Shown here piece after piece: positions 1 through 9,551 of a DNA stretch of 64,000 nucleotides (the first letter of the stretch is position 1; every line of letters begins with the position of its first letter). Both the position numbers and the translations under genes were made by a program. The notes under the pieces are model-generated. The model was not told the DNA's origin, searched no databases, and saw only the letters and a list, made by a program, of their open reading frames with translations. Source of the stretch: Clostridia bacterium (GTDB lineage Bacteria > Bacillota > Clostridia > Christensenellales > Borkfalkiaceae); the NCBI GenBank assembly GCA_017468085.1, contig JAFUJR010000015.1:1-64000 (forward strand), in the 5' to 3' direction.

Positions 1-28
1 AAGAATTTTATTACTTACAAAAGAAAAA

Positions 29-80
29 TTACTTAAATTACGCAAAAACCGTTGACATTTATTCGTAATTTGAGTAAAAT
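29..80 (+). promoter_or_regulatory. AbiE promoter with inverted-repeat operator
   Basis: A sigma-A type promoter is visible: TTGACA at 52-57, a 17-bp spacer and TAAAAT at 75-80. It is straddled by a 14-bp inverted repeat, TTACTTAAATTACG at 29-42 and CGTAATTTGAGTAA at 64-77, with 13 of 14 positions matching. The right arm covers the spacer and part of the -10 box. AbiEi antitoxins studied elsewhere repress their own promoter by binding inverted repeats, so this is probably the AbiEi operator. The promoter and repeat are seen directly; their use by AbiEi is inferred. Confidence 0.72.
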
Positions 81-109
81 AAGTATAACAAGATAAGGAA
101 ATGATAGTA

Positions 110-847
110 ATGGAAGATTTTTATTTGAGTCAAGCCCTATTCCGCACGCAAGAAATCTTAGACAACTTTACAAACGAAAGAAGTATGCAAGTCAGGTTAA
201 AGGCGTTAACGGAAAATGGGCGTATTGAAAAAATAAAAAATGGATTATATGCGACGGTCAATTCATTGACGGGCGATATTTTTGCGAGCCGTTTTGAAAT
301 AGCTTCGGCGCTTTTTGAAAATGCTTGCGTGGCATATCATTCGGCATTGGAATTTCACGGGCTTGGAAATCAAATGTTTTCGGAAGTGCAGGTTTTTACC
401 GAGAAACGTTATAATCCTTTTACTTATAACGGGCTTGAATATAAATTCTTTTCTTACACCGCAAAAGGTGGAATAATGCGCTTAGAACAAAATGCGGAAA
501 TTGTTGTTACCGATTTAGAAAGAACGGTAGTGGACTGCATTGACCGTATTGACCTTGCAGGTGGACTTGAAGAACTCGTTACGGCGTTAAACGGCATAAC
601 ACATCTTGATGAGCAAGCCTTATTATCCTACTTGAAAGAGTATAACAAGAAATTCGTTTATAAAAAAGCAGGCTTTTTACTTTCTTTGTTAAAGAAAGAC
701 CTTTTATCGCAAAATTTCTTTGATATATGTAAACAAAACTGTTCTATAAAATTAGAAGACATAAGCGAAAATAAGAAGATGCCGAGAAAAACGGATAAGT
801 ATTGGGGACTTATGTATCCCGAAAAACTTATAAACACGGAGAATTGA
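110..847 (+). CDS. abiEi: AbiEi-family type IV antitoxin
   Basis: This is the antitoxin half of an AbiE abortive-infection toxin-antitoxin module. The N-terminal 60 residues form a winged-helix-like segment (residues RLKALTENGRIEKIKNGLYA) that would bind operator DNA. A longer C-terminal domain follows, typical of the family at about 245 residues. The start at 110 is preferred over 101 because the AAGGA at 95-99 sits about 10 bases ahead of 110 but touches 101. The stop is separated by one base from the toxin start, so the pair is translationally coupled. It probably represses its own promoter through the inverted repeat at 29-77. Family assignment is by sequence recognition. Confidence 0.85.
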   Translation: MEDFYLSQALFRTQEILDNFTNERSMQVRLKALTENGRIEKIKNGLYATVNSLTGDIFASRFEIASALFENACVAYHSALEFHGLGNQMFSEVQVFTEKRYNPFTYNGLEYKFFSYTAKGGIMRLEQNAEIVVTDLERTVVDCIDRIDLAGGLEELVTALNGITHLDEQALLSYLKEYNKKFVYKKAGFLLSLLKKDLLSQNFFDICKQNCSIKLEDISENKKMPRKTDKYWGLMYPEKLINTEN

Positions 848-848
848 T

Positions 849-1784
849 ATGATAAACCTATCTCAAAAAAACGTAGTTAAAATAGCAAAAGAAACGAACT
901 TTATAAAAGATAACGTTGAAAAGGTTATGCGCCTTGCGGATATTTTAGAGTTTGTGTTCACGTCTAAATGGAAAGACAAACTCGCTCTTAAAGGCGGAAC
1001 GGCTATCAATTTGTTTTATCGTGAACTTCCAAGACTTTCAGTTGATATTGATTTAGACTATATTGGCAACACGAAAGAAGAAATGGAAAAAGATAAGGAA
1101 GAACTTTGGAGCTTCTTGCAAATGGCGTTATTCCAAAAGAATTATTCGCTTTCGCCACAAAGCAAACGATATTTTGCTTTAGATTCTGCCGTTTTTCAAT
1201 ATATAAACAACGCAGGAAACCGTGACAATATCAAAATAGAGATAAACTATCTTGATAGAAAGCACGTTCTTCCATTGAGCGATAAACCTATCAAAACTCC
1301 CGTTGCCGAAAGTGATACGTGCGTAAAAGTTTTAAGTGCTTGCGAGTTGTACGGAAGCAAACTTGCGGCTTTAATTGGGCGTTGTAAACCGAGAGATATT
1401 TACGACGTTTACGGGCTTATCGAAAGCGGTATTATAGAAGATAAAGAAATGCTTAAAAAATGCACCATTTTCTATAACTGTATTGGGGGTGATTCTAGTA
1501 TTTGCGAAGTTTCCCTTGATATTTTAGACGGCGTTACGGATAGAGATATCAATAGGCAACTCAAACCTATGCTTAACAAGAATGACCGTTTCAAAAAAGA
1601 TATGGTAATTGCTTCAATAAAAGAATATTTACAAGACTTACTTGTACTTAGCGATAGCGAAAAAGAATTTGTAAAAGAGTTTGCTAACAAGAATTATCGC
1701 CCTGAACTTTTATTTGAAGATAAAGATATTGTAGAGCGTATCTCCGCGCACCCGATGGCATTGTGGCGAGTTAGAGAAAATTAA
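849..1784 (+). CDS. abiEii: AbiEii-family nucleotidyltransferase toxin
   Basis: This is the toxin of the AbiE pair, a DNA polymerase beta-like nucleotidyltransferase. The signature is clear: a GGTAI motif at residues 49-53 is followed by SVDIDLD with the metal-binding aspartates D66 and D68. The family arrests growth by modifying a cellular target (tRNA for some homologues), giving abortive infection or plasmid/element maintenance. The gene starts one base after the antitoxin stop. At 311 residues it has the usual family length, and no frameshift or missing catalytic residue is seen. The specific target here is unknown. Confidence 0.87.
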   Translation: MINLSQKNVVKIAKETNFIKDNVEKVMRLADILEFVFTSKWKDKLALKGGTAINLFYRELPRLSVDIDLDYIGNTKEEMEKDKEELWSFLQMALFQKNYSLSPQSKRYFALDSAVFQYINNAGNRDNIKIEINYLDRKHVLPLSDKPIKTPVAESDTCVKVLSACELYGSKLAALIGRCKPRDIYDVYGLIESGIIEDKEMLKKCTIFYNCIGGDSSICEVSLDILDGVTDRDINRQLKPMLNKNDRFKKDMVIASIKEYLQDLLVLSDSEKEFVKEFANKNYRPELLFEDKDIVERISAHPMALWRVREN

Positions 1785-1823
1785 AAATTTTTATAAATAT
1801 GACGGATATTGTCATGTTTACTA

Positions 1824-1848
1824 TGCTAAAATCAAAGTGATTTTAGCA
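1824..1848 (+). promoter_or_regulatory. Perfect 11-bp hairpin ahead of the methyltransferase
   Basis: TGCTAAAATCA at 1824-1834 and TGATTTTAGCA at 1838-1848 form a perfect inverted repeat with a 3-base loop. It lies in the 103-bp gap between the AbiE pair and the restriction operon. No T tract follows, so it is more likely an operator or mRNA leader hairpin controlling the methyltransferase than an intrinsic terminator. No strong promoter could be placed next to it. Confidence 0.5.
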
Positions 1849-1887
1849 GAAAACATTGAGCATAAGAAAAAAGGATGATTTATTAAA

Positions 1888-3117
1888 ATGAGTAAGTATA
1901 GAGTGGTTGATTTGTTTTCTGGAGCTGGTGGATTAACGTTTGGCTTTTATTATAATCTAGTTAATAATCAATTTGAAAAGAGAGATAACGTTGAATTTGT
2001 TTTCGCCAACGAGTTCGCTCCGCAAGCAGTGGCAGCCTTTAAGAAGAATTACGGTGATGATATTCCGATGATAGCAGGGGATATCTGTGGTATTACAGAT
2101 AAGGAAATCGAAGAAAGATTAAACGGTGAAGAGGTGGATGTTATTATTGGTGGTCCTCCTTGTCAATCGTTCAGTACGGTTGGACAACGAAAATATGACG
2201 ATAGAGCAAAGTTATCTAATCAATACTTAAGGTTGTTAGAAAAGATTAAACCTAAAATGTTCTTGTTCGAGAACGTCAAAGGAATTCTTTCTATGAGAGA
2301 GATTTTTTATCAAACTGATGCCAATGGCGAGACTGTTTATGAAGAAGTGGTAAAACATAGAGGGGATAAAACATTTATAAAGAAAGAAGCGGTAATAGAC
2401 CATTACGGTGATTTGGTAATGGATGTGTTGGCGCGTGAATTTGACAGGATTGGCTATAAAATAGTTCACAAAACTATGGTTGCTGCCAAGTTTGGTGTTC
2501 CCCAAAACCGTGAAAGAGTATTTATTATTGGCATAAGAAAAGATTTAGATTTAGAATGGAATTATCCTGAAGGGGATTGCGAACAACCTCTTTCAATTTT
2601 TCATGCTATTTCGGATTTGCCTCCAGTTGGCGAAGGAGAAACCGTAACAGAGTATACCGTAGCTCCTATGAACGATTATCAACGATTAATGCGTGGGGAT
2701 AGTCAAAAAATAACACAACATTTCTGCGGCTTTTATGGCGACAAAATTAGAACGGTAATACAAAATGTTGCAGAGGGTGAAGGTAAAAACGATTTTAACG
2801 ATAAGGTTGATGCCGGCTTAATCGATAGAAGATATTATTTAACTTCCGGTTATGGTAACACGTATGGAAGATTGGAAAGAAACAAACCTTCTACAACGAT
2901 AACAAACAATTTAGCAACGCCTTCTGCATTGCGCTGTATCCATTATGAACAAAATAGAGCGTTGACGCCTAGAGAAGGAGCAAGAATACAATCTTTCCCG
3001 GATTGGTATCATTTTGAGGGCAACAGAACTGACGTTGCGCGCCAAGTTGGTAACGCTGTTCCACCGTTGATGGCGATAGCGTTTGCAAATAAGATAATAG
3101 AAACTTTGGAGAAATAA
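1888..3117 (+). CDS. dcm: DNA (cytosine-5) methyltransferase
   Basis: This enzyme transfers a methyl group from SAM to C5 of cytosine and would protect host DNA in the operon it heads. The classical motifs appear in order: motif I DLFSGAGG near residue 8, motif IV GGPPCQS with the nucleophile C92, motif VI FENVKG, motif VIII QNRERV, and motif X RQVGNAVPP near the C-terminus. The 409-residue length is normal. The target sequence is unknown. It leads an operon of closely spaced genes that encode two ATPases and several nucleases. The Vsr-like gene at its end is the usual partner of a C5 methyltransferase because it repairs T:G mismatches left by 5-methylcytosine deamination. Confidence 0.95.
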   Translation: MSKYRVVDLFSGAGGLTFGFYYNLVNNQFEKRDNVEFVFANEFAPQAVAAFKKNYGDDIPMIAGDICGITDKEIEERLNGEEVDVIIGGPPCQSFSTVGQRKYDDRAKLSNQYLRLLEKIKPKMFLFENVKGILSMREIFYQTDANGETVYEEVVKHRGDKTFIKKEAVIDHYGDLVMDVLAREFDRIGYKIVHKTMVAAKFGVPQNRERVFIIGIRKDLDLEWNYPEGDCEQPLSIFHAISDLPPVGEGETVTEYTVAPMNDYQRLMRGDSQKITQHFCGFYGDKIRTVIQNVAEGEGKNDFNDKVDAGLIDRRYYLTSGYGNTYGRLERNKPSTTITNNLATPSALRCIHYEQNRALTPREGARIQSFPDWYHFEGNRTDVARQVGNAVPPLMAIAFANKIIETLEK

Positions 3118-3139
3118 TTTCACGAGATAGGGGAAATTT

Positions 3140-5866
3140 ATGAAGCACATACAGTGGATTACCGAACAAATGAATAAAGGTAAAACTTGGGATGAGTTGA
3201 AAAACTTAACTGAAGAAGATTTTATCGAACTCAGAGAATATCAGGGAATAATACCGTTAAGTATTAAAAATCTTCAAGAATGGAAGAAGGTTGTTGAAGA
3301 TAGAGAAAAGGTTTACATTGATAAAAAGCAAGCAACGGGTATTTCTGTTAACGACCCGTTAAATCTTGCCGTACCTAATGGGGTGACTTCTAGCTGGAAA
3401 GCATATAAAGAATCATTAAAAGGTTCAATGACGGACAGAGCTATACAAGATGTGGAAGAAAGTTCGCATTGGATTTTGAATCAGCTTACTCGTGACACAG
3501 GGATAAGAAAAGGCCTTGTAATGGGTAGTGTTCAATCGGGTAAAACGGCCAACATGGTTGGATTGGCATCTATGGCTGCAGATTACGATTGGAATTTCTT
3601 TATAATTTTATCGGGTTCTATTGATAATTTAAGGATACAAACGAGAGAACGTTTTAAAAAGGATTTGAAGAATACTGATTCCGTTCAATGGCACGTATTG
3701 GATTACGGTAGTGATAATGACCATTTATATGATTCATATTCTGGAAAACAAATTACTTTAGAAGAGCTTAAACTTAATGCTTTAGGTAAAAAGGATTTTG
3801 CCGAAAAATACGTTATGGTTTGCTTGAAGCAATCCGGAAGACTTGAAAGATTGATTAAATGGTTACATAGTAATCAATCTTATGCTGCAAAGCTTAGATT
3901 GATTGTAATAGACGACGAAGCGGACCAAGCAAGTATTAATACCAGATTGATGGAAAATGCGGTAGACGAAGAACCTGAAAACGACGTTGAAAGAACTAGG
4001 ATAAATGAAAGCATAGTACATATGGTTTCTAACTGCTTGGCGAGTGGCGTTAGGTCGAGCAATCCTTTGCAATCTATAAATTATTTAAGCTATACTGCGA
4101 CGCCGTATGCAAATATATTAAACGAAAGGATAGACGGATATTCTTTGTATCCGAGTGATTTTATATTTAGCTTACCGGAACCTAAGGCTTATTTCGGTGA
4201 AAAAATAATATTTGGTAGCCACTCTAATAAAGAAGCATATCCGGGGTTAAATATAATAAGGCAAATTGATGCAGAAGAATTAAAAAAATTAAATAGCTCG
4301 AAAGTGCAGATAACGTCAATTCCACAAGGGCTTGAAAAAGCGATAAAGTGGTTCTTTTGCGCTGCTGCGGTTATGCGTTTGTCTCCTAAGAAAAGACCGA
4401 TTAGTATGCTTATACATACTTCTCCTAGAGTCAAGATTCATATGGTTGAATATAAACTCGTATTGGATTGGTTAAGAACAGTCAATAAAGATAAATTTAT
4501 TTCCGAGTGTAAAGATATATACGAAGAAGAAATTAAAGAGTTCACGAAGGAAGATTTAATCAAGGCATATTCTGATTATGATTTTAAGGATAGTTTGCCT
4601 GATGAAATGCCGGCGTTTGAAAAGATTTCAGATGATATAAGAAATATATTATCTACAATAACCCACATTGCGCTTGATGACGACGATGATTTTGAGTACG
4701 CCGAAAACGGTGTTCATTTATGTGTGGATAATTGCACCGCGCAAAGATATGCAGAAGAAGATATTTACATGCGCATAGCATATCCAGATTCAGAAACTTT
4801 ATCAAAGATGAGTAAGTCGCCGGTGTTTATAGTCTTTGGTGGAAACACTCTTTCAAGAGGGTTAACCATTGAGGGCTTAGTTTGCACTTATTTTGCAAGG
4901 AACATTACTCAAGCGGATACTCTTATGCAAATGGCTCGTTGGTTTGGCTACAGAAAAGACTACGAATTATTGCAAAGAATTTGGTTGTCTGACGAATCAA
5001 AAAAACATTTTGAATTGTTACAGCAAATTGACGAAGAATTAAAAAAGGAATTTAACGATTTTGTAAAAGAGAAAAAATCGCCTAAGGAATTTGGCCCTAA
5101 AGTCTTAAATTCTAATTCCGTGTCTAAGCTAAAAATTACAGCTAAAAGCAAAATGCAAGCGGCTGTAGAAACTGGCGGAGGATATCAAGGCGATGCATTT
5201 GAAACAACGAAATTTAGAGAGGACGATTTGTTTGGTAATATCTCTGTATTAGGCTCATTGATTAAAGAAATTGGACAAGCTCCTATTGAATCCGATCACT
5301 CCTCTAAATCGCTCTTGTGGAGAGACGTTGCGTCCGAGATAATTTTTAGATTTATTTCTAGTTACAAACACTATGATGATAAACAGGAAAGAATTTTGAA
5401 TATGCTCAAAAAAGCTAATTCAGATGGCCGGTATTTAAATTGGAACGTTGCTATCGTATCTGGTGATAGCAATACTACCAATGGAACTTGGAAACCGTAC
5501 GGAGATTATTTTATTAAAAAGAGTATGCGTTCGAAAGTAATCGGTGAACCGGATATTGATATAGCTAGATTGAGAAACAGTACGGACGCATTATGTGACG
5601 TTAAAATTGGTGAGTTGGAAGATTGGCAAAAAGTTGTTTATGAAGAAGCTAAAGACCACCTTCGTCCAATTAATGCAAGTAGAGGAAAACTTGGATTAGT
5701 GGATAATCCATTGCTTTTGATTTACCGAATTGATAAAGATGCGACTAAAGCTATAAACGAAACGAGAGAAAGCATCAAAACAAAAGAAGATATTATCGCT
5801 TATGCAATTATTGTTTCTGGGGACGGAAAGGATGACGTTGGCCCAAGTACTTTAAGCATAATCTAA
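3140..5866 (+). CDS. Z1-domain superfamily II ATPase/endonuclease-type protein
   Basis: This 908-residue protein belongs to the Z1 family, a group of superfamily II helicase-like ATPases found in restriction-modification operons with MORC-like ATPases. The Walker A motif GSVQSGKT lies at residues 129-136 (K135) and the Walker B-type IDDEAD at 257-262. Further landmarks are SYTATPYANI, GGNTLSRGLTIEGL and MARWFGYR, which match helicase motifs III, V and VI as they appear in Z1 proteins. It probably moves on or remodels DNA to license cleavage by a partner nuclease. It starts 22 bases after the methyltransferase and ends 12 bases before the MORC-like ATPase. Family assignment rests on these motifs; the mechanism is inferred. 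Confidence 0.88.
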   Translation: MKHIQWITEQMNKGKTWDELKNLTEEDFIELREYQGIIPLSIKNLQEWKKVVEDREKVYIDKKQATGISVNDPLNLAVPNGVTSSWKAYKESLKGSMTDRAIQDVEESSHWILNQLTRDTGIRKGLVMGSVQSGKTANMVGLASMAADYDWNFFIILSGSIDNLRIQTRERFKKDLKNTDSVQWHVLDYGSDNDHLYDSYSGKQITLEELKLNALGKKDFAEKYVMVCLKQSGRLERLIKWLHSNQSYAAKLRLIVIDDEADQASINTRLMENAVDEEPENDVERTRINESIVHMVSNCLASGVRSSNPLQSINYLSYTATPYANILNERIDGYSLYPSDFIFSLPEPKAYFGEKIIFGSHSNKEAYPGLNIIRQIDAEELKKLNSSKVQITSIPQGLEKAIKWFFCAAAVMRLSPKKRPISMLIHTSPRVKIHMVEYKLVLDWLRTVNKDKFISECKDIYEEEIKEFTKEDLIKAYSDYDFKDSLPDEMPAFEKISDDIRNILSTITHIALDDDDDFEYAENGVHLCVDNCTAQRYAEEDIYMRIAYPDSETLSKMSKSPVFIVFGGNTLSRGLTIEGLVCTYFARNITQADTLMQMARWFGYRKDYELLQRIWLSDESKKHFELLQQIDEELKKEFNDFVKEKKSPKEFGPKVLNSNSVSKLKITAKSKMQAAVETGGGYQGDAFETTKFREDDLFGNISVLGSLIKEIGQAPIESDHSSKSLLWRDVASEIIFRFISSYKHYDDKQERILNMLKKANSDGRYLNWNVAIVSGDSNTTNGTWKPYGDYFIKKSMRSKVIGEPDIDIARLRNSTDALCDVKIGELEDWQKVVYEEAKDHLRPINASRGKLGLVDNPLLLIYRIDKDATKAINETRESIKTKEDIIAYAIIVSGDGKDDVGPSTLSII

Positions 5867-5878
5867 GAGGAGATATAA

Positions 5879-7882
5879 ATGTTTGACATAAAGGAATTAA
5901 CTACGGCTGAAACAGGAGGGTTTTCCGGAGAAGCCGCGTTGAACTCAATGCAAAATGCGCATACTTTTTCATTGGATTTATTAGTAAGGGAATCCATTCA
6001 AAATAGTTCTGACGCGACAATAGACAATTCATTAGTTTTTAATGTTTTTTACAATGTGGGGAAGTTTCGTAATGATGACCTTACTCCGTATCTAGGTGCA
6101 GAAAACAATCAACTGGTGGAGCAACGCTTAAATGAAAGGTTTTCAGGGAAAGAATTGTCTTTTTTAGAAGTAAGAGATTCGAAGACTAATGGTTTAAATG
6201 GTGAAGTACTTAAAAGTAAGTGTACAAATGATACAAAAAGTAATTTCTTGCGTTTGATTTTTGAAATGGGTAAAGGCCAAGATAAAGCAAACGCGGGTGG
6301 CAAATGGGGTTATGGTAAAACTGTATATTATCGTTTAGGATTAGGAATAGTTATTTATTATTCTAGAACAAAAAATGATAATGGTATATATGAATCAAGA
6401 CTAATATTAACGCTAATTGAAAATGAAAAAAAGTCGGATGCATTATTAAGAAACAGGGTCAATAATTCGGCAGGACGTGCATGGTGGGGGGAAAAAGATT
6501 CGTCTACAGGTGATATTTGCCCTATTACTAACGAGGAAATAATAGGTGACTTTTTAGGGGTTTTTGGTATTGAGCCTTTCGCTGAAAATGAAACGGGTAC
6601 ATCAATAATTATTCCATACATTGATGAAGAAGCAATAATGGAAGAGGCTAAAACAGGATTTAAGGGCGAAGAATCAATGATTGACCGTTGTTCGTTCTTG
6701 TCCTCAGTTTCTAATTATTTAAAATATGCTGTACAAAAATGGTATGCTCCAATTTTAAACAATTTTGGTTTAAGGAAGTATGGTCGAAAATTTTTAAATG
6801 CTTATATTAATGGTGAGTTGATAGGTAAAGACGATTTATATCCGATATTTAGGCTAGTACAAGAATTGTATTCAACGGCTTATGCAAAATTGAAAGGGGC
6901 AACGCATCAAAGCGAATTTCAAATTTTATCCGGAGAAACTAATGGATATTATAAGAGACATTTATGTAAATTTGGACATGTTGCATTTTTAAAAATTCAA
7001 AGAGAAGAGTTAGAGAAAAACGAGCTTTTGCTTCCGCCTAACGTTTATATGAATTTAAGTGATGATGAATTCGTTAAATTCAACAAGAGTATTTCGCTGT
7101 GTACCAGAGAATTGGGTATGGTGTTAAATTATGAGGAGAATTGGGTAGATAATGAAGTTTTGGTTGAACCGGATGAAATATTAGTAACGTTTTTCGTTCC
7201 AGATATTAATATTGTTGAAGATTATGGCACGGGACCGGAAAAACTAGGCGACTATTTGAGGGAAAGGGAAGAGGCTGACCATATGAAATGGGATGATGAC
7301 CCTGCAAGAATGAAGATTAAGTGTGTAAATCTCATTAAAAAGTCGGTTAAATCTTCTGTGAAAAGTTATTATAATCCAGAACAAGCAGAATCACATGGCG
7401 AATCTGATAAGAGTGAGTTTGCAGATTTTTTGGGTGAAAAATTATTCCCTCTTGGTAAAAAATTAAAGCCAAAAGGTCCTGGTGGTGGAGGTTCTGGCGG
7501 TGGAGCTTCTAGAAGTGAAAAGAGATACACTTTCTTAACAAAAGGGACAAGCATCACTCCTGAAGGACGTATAAAAGTTTTATATGAATTAGAATTAAAA
7601 GAAAAGACTATGGTTGCTATAAAAACTAAGGTTTCTTCTGAAGTTGCTATAGATGCTGAAAAATGGGTCGAAAAAATAGGGACAGCATATCCGTTGAAGG
7701 TTGTAGGCCTTATTATAGCCACGCAAGAAAAGGATAATAAGCTGGTTGCTGTTGAGAAAAATAATGAGGTTTTAATTGAGGGGGACGCCAATAAAATAAG
7801 TGGTTCCTTTGAAATAGAATCGTCCGACAAAAAACTTGCTTTTGTAATAGATTGCGAAGAGAAAAAAGAGGAGGATAATTAA
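5879..7882 (+). CDS. MORC/HSP90-like GHKL ATPase of the restriction operon
   Basis: This 667-residue protein has an N-terminal GHKL ATP-binding fold: RESIQNSSDA with E38 and N42, then a glycine-rich lid NAGGKWGYGKT. Prokaryotic MORC-type ATPases in restriction operons have this arrangement and are thought to clamp DNA with ATP-dependent dimerisation. Between about residues 530 and 545 there is a flexible linker very rich in Gly, Pro and Ser. A C-terminal beta-rich, Lys/Glu-rich domain of about 120 residues follows and may be a separate module. The GGAG Shine-Dalgarno is 6 bases ahead of the ATG. The stop shares bases with the next start (7882), which indicates coupling. Confidence 0.82.
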   Translation: MFDIKELTTAETGGFSGEAALNSMQNAHTFSLDLLVRESIQNSSDATIDNSLVFNVFYNVGKFRNDDLTPYLGAENNQLVEQRLNERFSGKELSFLEVRDSKTNGLNGEVLKSKCTNDTKSNFLRLIFEMGKGQDKANAGGKWGYGKTVYYRLGLGIVIYYSRTKNDNGIYESRLILTLIENEKKSDALLRNRVNNSAGRAWWGEKDSSTGDICPITNEEIIGDFLGVFGIEPFAENETGTSIIIPYIDEEAIMEEAKTGFKGEESMIDRCSFLSSVSNYLKYAVQKWYAPILNNFGLRKYGRKFLNAYINGELIGKDDLYPIFRLVQELYSTAYAKLKGATHQSEFQILSGETNGYYKRHLCKFGHVAFLKIQREELEKNELLLPPNVYMNLSDDEFVKFNKSISLCTRELGMVLNYEENWVDNEVLVEPDEILVTFFVPDINIVEDYGTGPEKLGDYLREREEADHMKWDDDPARMKIKCVNLIKKSVKSSVKSYYNPEQAESHGESDKSEFADFLGEKLFPLGKKLKPKGPGGGGSGGGASRSEKRYTFLTKGTSITPEGRIKVLYELELKEKTMVAIKTKVSSEVAIDAEKWVEKIGTAYPLKVVGLIIATQEKDNKLVAVEKNNEVLIEGDANKISGSFEIESSDKKLAFVIDCEEKKEEDN

Positions 7883-8805
7883 TGAAAGAATTATATTTTT
7901 ATCCAACTTTAAATGAAACTAATGCAAAAGATTTTGGGATTGATATTGGAGAGCTTGTTTTTAGTTATAATGACATTGCCTTAAAAACTGACGAGTCTGG
8001 GGTTTTGCGTAATCCTGTAGAGAAAACTTGGCTTGTCCAAAATAACGGTATGACAATGCGAACGTCAATACGATTAAAAACGCCCGAAAAATTATGCGGA
8101 AAGGATGGCGTTGTATGTAGTGATGCTAAAATAGGTTTTTATGCAATTTGGTCGAACCCCAGTACAATGCAAGCGGATAGTTGTATTCTTAACTCCGTTG
8201 ACGGAATTAATTTTGAACTCAGGCAGACTTTTTCTCCAGAAATGATTAAAGGAACTCTTAACTTAACGATACATGCGTTTGTAGAATCTCCTGCAGAAAC
8301 CGTGTCGGAAGAAGAAAGCTTTTTAATGAATGATAGTGGTGTCTCTATTGGTGTTGTTGCAACAAAAAGTGTATTACTTAACGACGACCATTTGTCTTTC
8401 CCGATAATAAAGGTGAAAGAAGACGACAAGCCACTTTGGTGGGTTACTTTAGATTGGGAAGACCCTAAAGTTGAAAGATTTGACAACTGTATTACGGTTT
8501 TTCTTAATAAAAAATTCAAAACATATCCTAAATCTGGTAAGGATGCAGAATTTTTGTGTACTATAATAGCATCGGTATATTTTTTAGTTATTAAAAAGTT
8601 AAAGATGCAAGATGGAGATATTATTCGTAGCCTTTTTAACGGCTCTGATGAATTTGAAGAGTTTAGTGTTTGTGCTGTTATGTGCCATTTCTGTGGGATG
8701 CTTCAATTTTTAGATTTTGATAAAATGGTAAGCCTAACGGATGAAAAACTATTAGCTGAAATTCAAAGGGAAATCAACGTAATGTGTGGAGGTGCCTTGC
8801 AATGA
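7882..8805 (+). CDS. Uncharacterised protein of the Z1/MORC operon
   Basis: I do not recognise a family for this 307-residue protein. It is soluble-looking, acidic, without membrane segments or an obvious nuclease or ATPase motif. The first half has alternating hydrophobic strands and the second half looks helical. Its start overlaps the stop of the MORC-like ATPase by one base, and its stop overlaps the next gene in an ATGA junction. It is therefore part of the same system and probably a structural or recognition partner of the ATPase. Confidence 0.6.
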   Translation: MKELYFYPTLNETNAKDFGIDIGELVFSYNDIALKTDESGVLRNPVEKTWLVQNNGMTMRTSIRLKTPEKLCGKDGVVCSDAKIGFYAIWSNPSTMQADSCILNSVDGINFELRQTFSPEMIKGTLNLTIHAFVESPAETVSEEESFLMNDSGVSIGVVATKSVLLNDDHLSFPIIKVKEDDKPLWWVTLDWEDPKVERFDNCITVFLNKKFKTYPKSGKDAEFLCTIIASVYFLVIKKLKMQDGDIIRSLFNGSDEFEEFSVCAVMCHFCGMLQFLDFDKMVSLTDEKLLAEIQREINVMCGGALQ

Positions 8806-9551
8806 TTTGGAAAAGAATGAATAATGCTGAGGCAAAGAAGATTGTTGATGATATTGAAAAGATAAGCAAAGACTCTTTTGAGTCACTCGTTTCAGAATGG
8901 GAAGCGGGTAAGTTTTCGGAAAAGGTAGATGCTGGATATCGTGTAATTAGAGATAAAATTTTTGATGAATATTCTAATTGTAAAAATAAAGGCGGCTATG
9001 AAATTGATTTAAGAGTCGGTTTGGCTTTGTATGAATTGTTGCTTAAAGACGAGTATAAATTAAATCCTATTGATGCTAACGACGATGATATTTGGAGATA
9101 TTTATCGGTACGCGTCTTTTTAGATATTACATACTTAAGGGAACCGTCGAACGATAGATTTGGGGTTTATTTTAGCCACGATAGAGTATATAAACATACT
9201 AAGCGTATTTGGATAAAGCAACTTTGGTGGTGGATACATTTAGGTTGGCAGGGTGACGTTGAAAGTACTTATGAAGTATTAAAAAAATATGGTTCTGGAC
9301 GAATAAGTCAAGTTTTAGAAAGAGCTGGTAAGGGCTATAGAGTAGAAGTTACCAGAAAGCTTCTTAAAAAAATGGCGGAAAGATGTCCACAAAGTAAAGT
9401 GTCGCAAGACGATTTTAGGGCTTTAATGATGCTATATTATGCTAAGATGTTTGTTGTTGAACCTACCCTAGTAGATGGCGGGATTGATTCGTTTTTAGAT
9501 AAAATATTGGACGAAAAATTGCCTAGAGGTAATGCGGATGGAATTATTTGA
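8802..9551 (+). CDS. DUF6339-like protein
   Basis: This protein of about 249 residues resembles the DUF6339 group, which I know only as an uncharacterised family found near restriction and defence genes. Visible landmarks are a Trp-rich helical core (KRIWIKQLWWWIHLGW) and a following segment with GRISQVLERAG. The start at 8802 is chosen because the GGAGGTG at 8789-8795 is well spaced from it and it gives a four-base ATGA overlap with the preceding stop. An in-frame ATG at 8784 lies too far inside the upstream gene and has no ribosome site. No enzymatic motif is seen. Confidence 0.6.
   Translation: MIWKRMNNAEAKKIVDDIEKISKDSFESLVSEWEAGKFSEKVDAGYRVIRDKIFDEYSNCKNKGGYEIDLRVGLALYELLLKDEYKLNPIDANDDDIWRYLSVRVFLDITYLREPSNDRFGVYFSHDRVYKHTKRIWIKQLWWWIHLGWQGDVESTYEVLKKYGSGRISQVLERAGKGYRVEVTRKLLKKMAERCPQSKVSQDDFRALMMLYYAKMFVVEPTLVDGGIDSFLDKILDEKLPRGNADGII

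Noticed and set aside
9532..9540. ATG 9532 as the start of the PD-(D/E)XK gene
   Set aside because: AGAGGT ends one base before it; the ATG at 9538 has normal spacing.
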